Assembly (NCBI RefSeq): GCF_001037465.1
Contig: NZ_LFCV01000044.1
Span: 1-43,321, forward strand
Length of the DNA: 43,321 nucleotides
Direction of reading: 5' to 3'
Source of the DNA: Xenorhabdus khoisanae
GTDB lineage: Bacteria > Pseudomonadota > Gammaproteobacteria > Enterobacterales > Enterobacteriaceae
A program made the position numbers and the translations under genes. The notes below the pieces were generated by a model, which worked only from the letters and a program-made list of their open reading frames with translations, had not been told where the DNA came from and made no database searches. Below are positions 38,596-43,321 of this stretch, piece by piece. Every line of letters begins with the position of its first letter. Position 1 is the first letter of the stretch.

Positions 38596-38807
38596 GTAGA
38601 TACTCATCCCACTCCTTATGACAGCATATGACTTCATAAACTCCGGGATGATGTAGAGCTGATTGTCAGTGCCTATGGTCCACGTTATAGATGAGTAAGC
38701 AACACTGTCTTTTCATCACAAACCGGACACAACGTTGAGTGAGGCACTATCCGTCTGTAGACCTGATTGTATTTATACACCTGTCTTTTTGATAGGTGTT
38801 TTTTTTT
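38596..38807 (+). ncRNA. glmZ: Small RNA GlmZ
   Basis: A roughly 212-nt small RNA that, in E. coli, activates glmS translation with Hfq and is cleaved by RNase E with RapZ. The 5' end (GTAGATACTCATCCC), CATAAACTCCGGGATGA in the first stem, and the glmS-pairing region ACACAACGTTGAGTGA (about 38728-38743) closely match E. coli GlmZ. A terminator stem ACACCTGTC/GATAGGTGT (38777-38785, 38791-38799) with a T9 tail ends it. Position just downstream of hemY on the opposite strand is conserved. More GlmS means more glucosamine-6-phosphate for UDP-GlcNAc. Confidence 0.95.
38777..38807 (+). terminator. glmZ terminator
   Basis: A 9-bp stem with one G-T pair and a TTTTT loop is followed by nine consecutive T residues. 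A strong intrinsic terminator. Confidence 0.93.
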
Positions 38808-38825
38808 GCCTGTAGAAATACGGCG

Positions 38826-38874
38826 CATCTCAGTTAACGCCTCAATGGTATCCATATCATCGTTAACTGAGGTG
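38826..38874 (-). terminator. Dyad beyond the hemY 3' end, possible terminator
   Basis: CTCAGTTAACG (38829-38839) and CGTTAACTGAG (38861-38871) are perfect complements, extended by three more pairs including one T-G, with a 21-nt loop. It lies 25 nt past the hemY stop and between two convergent units (glmZ and hem). There is no good T tract on the minus strand, so it may stabilise the 3' end rather than terminate. Confidence 0.4.
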
Positions 38875-38898
38875 TGAAATAACCAAGTTTATGCTTCG

Positions 38899-40104
38899 TT
38901 ATTTTTCAAGGTCGTCATTGCGTTTTAAAGTCAACATAAAGCCTTTGCTACGGGTTTGGGCGGCTTCTTCGCGTTTTTGCAATCTGTCGAGTGCATCGGC
39001 AAGCCATGCGTAATCATGGGCATCCGGTCGCTGTGCAAGCGCTGCCTTAAAGGCTGTTTCAGCATTAGCCCATTCACCATTGCGCAAAGCAACCTGCCCT
39101 ATGGTGCTGTTGAGCAGCGGTGTCGCACCATGTTGCTTTAATTGTTGGGTGAGCGTTTTTTGTATGGCTTCGGGATCGCTGGTTTTAAGATGCGGAATCA
39201 AGAGCAGGAGACGTTCGTCATATTGCTGTTTTAATCCATTCAGAATGATTTGCTGGGCTGTATCGTGATCATTGCACTCAATCAAATGTTCGGACATAGC
39301 GACTTGTAGCACGATATCATTGCGAATCCTGCGGCTTTGCTCTTTCCACCATACTTTCAGACCAGAACTGCCTTTTTCTGCCATAATTTGATTCATTAAC
39401 CCGACATAGGCTTGCTGACGCAGTTTAAGGATTTCTTCCTCACTATGCAGATCAATTTTCATGATTGAAGGCAAGATATCAACTAATGATTGATAAGCAC
39501 CTGAAAGAGAATAAGCCTGTTCAGCCAGCCGCAATACTTCAGGGTGGCGAGGGGCATAGTTCAGCAGCTTATCCACACCATTGCGTGCAGCATGAATTTC
39601 GCCTTGTGCCAGTTGGATACGTACACGGGTAATATCGACAGGGAGTTGATCCTTATCTGCAACTTCTGCGGCACGCTCAATATACTGGTTGGTACGGAAA
39701 TAATCACCGCGCTGTTGAGCAGCTTCTGCCGCCAACAAATAGTTCACGACAGGATGCTCTGCATGATCAACATTGCGGGTCATTAGACGCTCAACCTGCT
39801 TGAAATCCCCTTCGGCCAGTTTGAGCAGTGCCTGTTTGGTTTGTGAACGTGCCCGACTGCGCTTATAGCCACCAAAGATCCAGCTATGGGTGAATGTGCT
39901 GGTACGCTTTAACCGACGATAACACCAACCGATGAAAATCAGCAGGAATTGTAACAAGAGAAACATAATCACCATAGCAGTGATGCTGGTGGTGATATTC
40001 TTACTGTCTGTTTGGATCAAAACGTACCCTTGATGCCCGGACATCAAGGGGCCAAGTATGATGCCCACAATAAGAATAATGAACAGCAATAATATCTTCA
40101 GCAT
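38899..40104 (-). CDS. hemY: HemY protein, membrane-anchored TPR-type protein
   Basis: A 401-residue protein with two N-terminal TM segments (about 3-22 and 40-62) and a helical, TPR-like cytoplasmic or periplasmic region containing KQALLKLAEGDFKQVERLM, NYLLAAEAAQQRGD and PDAHDYAWLADALDRL. It is grouped with heme synthesis through its operon, but its activity is not established (it is not the Bacillus HemY oxidase). The ATG at 40104 is chosen since AGGAG lies 8 nt upstream and E. coli HemY begins MLKVLLLF; a TTG at 40110 would be only 2 nt from it. Confidence 0.94.
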   Translation of the reverse strand: MLKILLLFIILIVGIILGPLMSGHQGYVLIQTDSKNITTSITAMVIMFLLLQFLLIFIGWCYRRLKRTSTFTHSWIFGGYKRSRARSQTKQALLKLAEGDFKQVERLMTRNVDHAEHPVVNYLLAAEAAQQRGDYFRTNQYIERAAEVADKDQLPVDITRVRIQLAQGEIHAARNGVDKLLNYAPRHPEVLRLAEQAYSLSGAYQSLVDILPSIMKIDLHSEEEILKLRQQAYVGLMNQIMAEKGSSGLKVWWKEQSRRIRNDIVLQVAMSEHLIECNDHDTAQQIILNGLKQQYDERLLLLIPHLKTSDPEAIQKTLTQQLKQHGATPLLNSTIGQVALRNGEWANAETAFKAALAQRPDAHDYAWLADALDRLQKREEAAQTRSKGFMLTLKRNDDLEK

Positions 40105-40106
40105 AC

Positions 40107-41321
40107 TCAACTCTCCTCAACAGATGTATCTGCCTGACCGGATGCTTCTGCTGCTGGAGCCGGCTGTGATTGCGTTTCTGATTGAGTTTCAGGCTTGGTT
40201 CCTGATTTCGTTTCTGGTTCAGGGGATACGGAATGCGGTAGATTGTAGATCCGCTTACGCACAAGTTCTGCCAGGATTGGTTGGCTGCTCAGTTGTTCAG
40301 GAACATCAATAGAAAGAGGACGTTCTTGCAGTGAATCGACGTTATGTAAAAAATTTTCTGTATCTGGAGCCGAGGTATCAAAATAACTTCTTACCCATTC
40401 TCCAACGGAACTCAACGCTTTCTTGTAAATTTCACTCTGATGGCGGGGAACCGCTTGTGCAGCGATCAGTAGCTTGGAACGGATGTTTTCGCGTAGGTAA
40501 ATATCCTGATTAGGTGCCAATAGTGGTTCTTTGTTGCTATCACGAGGAGTAATAGTAATGAAGTTATCCATAAAGCTGTGCCAACTACTGCTCAGGTTTT
40601 TACGCCAGTCGGAAAGTGAGGCCGTGATTTCATCATTGTTAGTTTCCATCGGCGCGGCTTGTTCTACTTTGTCAAACAGGGGCAAGTTATTGACTTGGTT
40701 TGATAGCTGATTCAGCGTCAGGATAATACCATCTAAATCAAGCTGTTTGATTTTAGTCAGTGAATCGATATCTGCCATGATAGCTTTGCGGGCATAGATC
40801 AGGCTCGGATCATCCATTTCAGCAAGGTTCTGGTCGGCATCTTTCAACAATGCGATAGCCGTTGTGACATCTTGTTCACTCCATATTTTGCGCCCGGCCA
40901 TTTTAACGAAGGAACTTGCTTGTGCCAGTCGCCAGTTCTCGATGTCAGTATTTGAAAATGCCGAAATACGGGTTTGAAGCTCAGCCAGACGGTCATCCAG
41001 TTGCTGGTTTCGTGATTTGAATTCTTGTAAGGAAGAATCAAATTCTTGGAGTTTGGCATTAACATTTTGCTTATCGGCAGAGTGCTGTTGTGTCAGAGAG
41101 GCGATTTCTTGCTGAAGAGCGAAATTTTCGGCGCTTAATGCCGCATTCTGCTGTTTACCATGATAATAAATGTAAAGGCCACCAACACCGATTGCCAGCG
41201 AAATGGCAATTGAGAGTGTATTGCCTACCCATCCATAACGTTTGGGTTTATGGGGAGCCGTTTCAGGCTGCTGAGGGCGTTTTGTCTCAACCGCATCGGT
41301 GGACTGCTTTTGTTCCGTCAT
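40107..41321 (-). CDS. hemX: HemX protein (inner-membrane, coiled-coil)
   Basis: A 404-residue protein with a cytoplasmic N-terminus, a TM helix at about 35-53 and a coiled-coil (about 60-120) followed by the conserved domain with AGRKIWSEQDVTTAIALLKDAD, LTLNQLSNQVNNLPL-type segments and LAPNQDIYLRENIRSKLLIAAQAVPRHQ. The tail is low-complexity (ETKSGTKPETQSETQSQPAP). It is often annotated as uroporphyrinogen methyltransferase, but no SAM-binding motif is visible, so I avoid that name. The second ATG (41321) is preferred because GGGA is 8 nt upstream and the product starts MTEQ as in E. coli. Confidence 0.92.
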   Translation of the reverse strand: MTEQKQSTDAVETKRPQQPETAPHKPKRYGWVGNTLSIAISLAIGVGGLYIYYHGKQQNAALSAENFALQQEIASLTQQHSADKQNVNAKLQEFDSSLQEFKSRNQQLDDRLAELQTRISAFSNTDIENWRLAQASSFVKMAGRKIWSEQDVTTAIALLKDADQNLAEMDDPSLIYARKAIMADIDSLTKIKQLDLDGIILTLNQLSNQVNNLPLFDKVEQAAPMETNNDEITASLSDWRKNLSSSWHSFMDNFITITPRDSNKEPLLAPNQDIYLRENIRSKLLIAAQAVPRHQSEIYKKALSSVGEWVRSYFDTSAPDTENFLHNVDSLQERPLSIDVPEQLSSQPILAELVRKRIYNLPHSVSPEPETKSGTKPETQSETQSQPAPAAEASGQADTSVEES

Positions 41322-41341
41322 AATGGACATCCCATATTGGT

Positions 41342-42082
41342 TTATTCCAGCGCCTGGATTAAGGCGTCATTATCTGCACTCTTGGCTACTTTTATTGTTT
41401 GCCAGCCCAATGCTTGGGCAATATTAGCAAGGCGTTCGCTGACTACAACCAGACAGCAACTCAATAACCACACTTTTCCATCGCTATCAGTTACTAAGTT
41501 ATATAACAGTTGCAGCATTTCGCCACTTGTAACAACGATGGTTTTTATACCATATTGCTGCCAGTGATAACTGAAATCGGCTGCATGATATTTAACTGGC
41601 TGTCGTGAATAACATTCACAGTAATCCACTATCCCTCCCCGCATTCTTAACGTGGAAGCAATGACTTCACGACCGCCATTGCCTCGGAGCAATAAAATCT
41701 TTTTATGACTCATCTTCTGTAGAGCGGGGAGTTTCAGTAGATCTTCACTGGTTTCACCTTGTCCGGGCCAGACGATTTCTAACCCAGTCTGTTGGTGAAA
41801 CATCAGGGAAGTTGATTTACCGATGCCATAGTAAGAGAGCTTATTAGGCCATGACAGGCCCTCTTGAATAAGCTGCTGATTGGCATAATGAACGGCGTTT
41901 TTTGATAACAGGAAAACCAGATCCCCCGCGGATAACCATTGCAGTTTTTGTGACAGCAATGGCAAATCTGCCCCCGGATAAATTTCGATGAGAGGTGCGC
42001 TGAAGGCTGTTTTTCCGATAGCCCGCAATCGCCTGACCAATTCCTCTCCTGCGGGAGCAGGGCGGGTGATCAAAATGCTCAT
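41342..42082 (-). CDS. hemD: Uroporphyrinogen-III synthase
   Basis: Cyclises hydroxymethylbilane with inversion of ring D to give uroporphyrinogen III. The 246 residues equal the E. coli length. N-terminal [48 protein letters not shown] and [15 protein letters not shown] are family landmarks; the family is poorly conserved otherwise. It overlaps hemC by 4 nt, so translation is coupled, and it precedes hemX by 20 nt. Confidence 0.95.
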   Translation of the reverse strand: MSILITRPAPAGEELVRRLRAIGKTAFSAPLIEIYPGADLPLLSQKLQWLSAGDLVFLLSKNAVHYANQQLIQEGLSWPNKLSYYGIGKSTSLMFHQQTGLEIVWPGQGETSEDLLKLPALQKMSHKKILLLRGNGGREVIASTLRMRGGIVDYCECYSRQPVKYHAADFSYHWQQYGIKTIVVTSGEMLQLLYNLVTDSDGKVWLLSCCLVVVSERLANIAQALGWQTIKVAKSADNDALIQALE

Positions 42083-43020
42083 TCAGGTGGATTCCCCTGG
42101 TATACGCTTGCCAAAATTTGGCGGGCGCCTTTTTCCAATAACTCCTCCGCCAATGCCACTCCAGCCTGACGGGCCTCTTCTGGTGATACCCTTCTTTCGC
42201 CGCGTACGATAACTTTGCCATCCGGCGCGCCAACCAGAGCACGTAGCCAGATATTGCCTTCTTGCCAGATGGCATAACTGCCAATCGGTACCTGACAACC
42301 CCCTTCAAGGCGGGTATTCATGGCTCGCTCAGCCAGAACGCAAGTTTCTGTTCTGGCGTGGTTCAAGGGAGCCAGCAGGTCACGGGTTTGCTGATCATCG
42401 AGCCGACACTCAATTCCTACTGCACCTTGACCGACGGCTGGCAGCACTAACTCTGGTGCCAATGGCATGCGAATGCGTTCTTCGAGCCCCAGCCTTTTTA
42501 GCCCGGCGGTTGCAAGGATAATGGCATCATAATCACCATTATCAAGTTTGCTCAGGCGAGTGCCGACATTACCACGCAAATCACGGACGACAAGATCAGG
42601 GCGTATCTGGCGGATTTGGCACTGACGACGTAAGCTGGATGTCCCAACAATACTGCCTGCTGGCAAATCATCAAGCGAGGCGTATTTTACTGAAACAAAA
42701 GCATCCCGTGGATCATCCCGTTCGCAGATTGTGACCAACCCCAAACCGTCGGGAAATTCGACAGGGACATCTTTCATGGAATGGACAGCAATATCAGCGC
42801 GTTTTTCAAGCAATGCCAGTTCTAATTCTTTCACGAACAGGCCCTTGCCTCCCACCTTTGCTAATGGTGTATCGAGGATAATATCGCCACGCGTGACCAT
42901 TGGAACCAGCTCTACTTTCAATTCTGGATGAAAGTGTTCCAGTTGTTTTTGAACATATTGCGCTTGCCACATAGCTAATGGGCTTTGGCGGGTAGCGATG
43001 CGAATGATTTTCATTGTCAT
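42079..43020 (-). CDS. hemC: Porphobilinogen deaminase (hydroxymethylbilane synthase)
   Basis: Polymerises four porphobilinogens to hydroxymethylbilane on a dipyrromethane cofactor. With the ATG at 43020 the product is 313 residues, the E. coli length, and the cofactor cysteine is at Cys242 ([13 protein letters not shown]) and the catalytic Asp at Asp84 (HSMKDVP), both exactly at E. coli positions. ATGs at 43056 and 43014 are also in frame; none has a clear Shine-Dalgarno sequence. First gene of hemCDXY. Confidence 0.95.
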   Translation of the reverse strand: MTMKIIRIATRQSPLAMWQAQYVQKQLEHFHPELKVELVPMVTRGDIILDTPLAKVGGKGLFVKELELALLEKRADIAVHSMKDVPVEFPDGLGLVTICERDDPRDAFVSVKYASLDDLPAGSIVGTSSLRRQCQIRQIRPDLVVRDLRGNVGTRLSKLDNGDYDAIILATAGLKRLGLEERIRMPLAPELVLPAVGQGAVGIECRLDDQQTRDLLAPLNHARTETCVLAERAMNTRLEGGCQVPIGSYAIWQEGNIWLRALVGAPDGKVIVRGERRVSPEEARQAGVALAEELLEKGARQILASVYQGNPPE

Positions 43021-43321
43021 GGGTAAATATATTAGGTATGGCGGCTTGTGAGCCACTAATTAGCCACCAATTAGTGAGAAAATAGTGCCAGTTTTAACAT
43101 TTCAATGATTTTTTTTCCAGTTACGAAAATACAAGAAAAAGTAAAATAGTATATGGATATACAGCTTATAAGATAAAAATAATTTTAAATATTAAAATAA
43201 TGTTTTATTTAAATGGAGAAAATAAACAAACAGTTTGATTTAAAAGCGAATTAACATTTTAAGCTGAGTTGGTTAGTAAAAAACCACAACAAGATAATAA
43301 AAAATTAAAAAATATTATAAG
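43021..43321. other. AT-rich region upstream of hemC (expected cyaA divergent promoter)
   Basis: No gene is seen. It contains the 8-bp inverted repeat CACTAATT (43054-43061) / AATTAGTG (43069-43076), and an overlapping direct repeat of AGCCAC(T/C)AATTAG. In E. coli cyaA diverges from hemC here and has a CRP site; I searched for TGTGA-N6-TCACA and found only TGTGA near 43048 without its partner. The region beyond 43080 is very AT-rich. Confidence 0.5.

Noticed and set aside
43040-43080. CRP site for cyaA
   Set aside because: A TGTGA half site is present near 43048, but its TCACA partner is missing at the required spacing.

Overview
The window is chromosomal DNA of an enteric gammaproteobacterium of roughly mid-40s percent GC. 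Gene content and order follow the Escherichia coli ilv-rep-rho-wec(rff)-hem segment, and nearly every gene reads as a close homologue of the E. coli one. The moderate GC, the AT-rich intergenic DNA and the accessory genes point to the Morganellaceae, most likely a Xenorhabdus or Photorhabdus relative. The genus is an inference that needs a database search.

Layout. 1-6940: the complete ilvLGMEDA attenuated operon for branched-chain amino acids, with an intact ilvG. 6958-10637: an accessory block on the minus strand, an AraC-type regulator upstream of an EmrA/EmrB-like efflux pair, inserted between ilvA and ilvY. 10676-13249: divergent ilvY and ilvC with dyads suited to IlvY binding between them. 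13304-14930: a second accessory block with a class II histone-deacetylase-like amidohydrolase and a small membrane protein, where E. coli has ppiC. 15055-17136: rep. 17149-20042: gppA and rhlB (minus). 20163-22493: trxA, a long rho leader, and rho with its terminator. 22779-35811: the full enterobacterial common antigen operon wecA-wzzE-wecB-wecC-rffG-rffH-wecD-wecE-wzxE-wecF-wzyE-wecG, mostly with overlapping or abutting genes. 36141-37517: the thrP/yifK amino acid permease. 37629-38178: a tRNA operon Arg(CCG)-His(GTG)-Leu(CAG)-Pro(TGG) with promoter and terminator. 38361-38807: the small RNA gene glmZ with a sigma-54 promoter and three upstream GlrR-like dyads. 38899-43020: hemC-hemD-hemX-hemY (minus). 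The window ends in the AT-rich region upstream of hemC, where cyaA would be expected to diverge.

How the genes work together. The ilv genes make isoleucine and valine from threonine and pyruvate, under attenuation (ilvL) and IlvY control (ilvC). The wec genes build the Und-PP-GlcNAc-ManNAcA-Fuc4NAc repeat, flip it, polymerise it and set chain length. GlmZ tunes GlmS and therefore the UDP-GlcNAc that the wec pathway consumes. The hem genes make uroporphyrinogen III.

I found no obviously new multi-gene defence or biosynthetic system. The items most worth following are the sigma-54/GlrR architecture of glmZ, the HDAC-like enzyme, the AraC-EmrAB island with an in-frame tandem repeat in the regulator, and the unusually long, repeat-containing rho leader.
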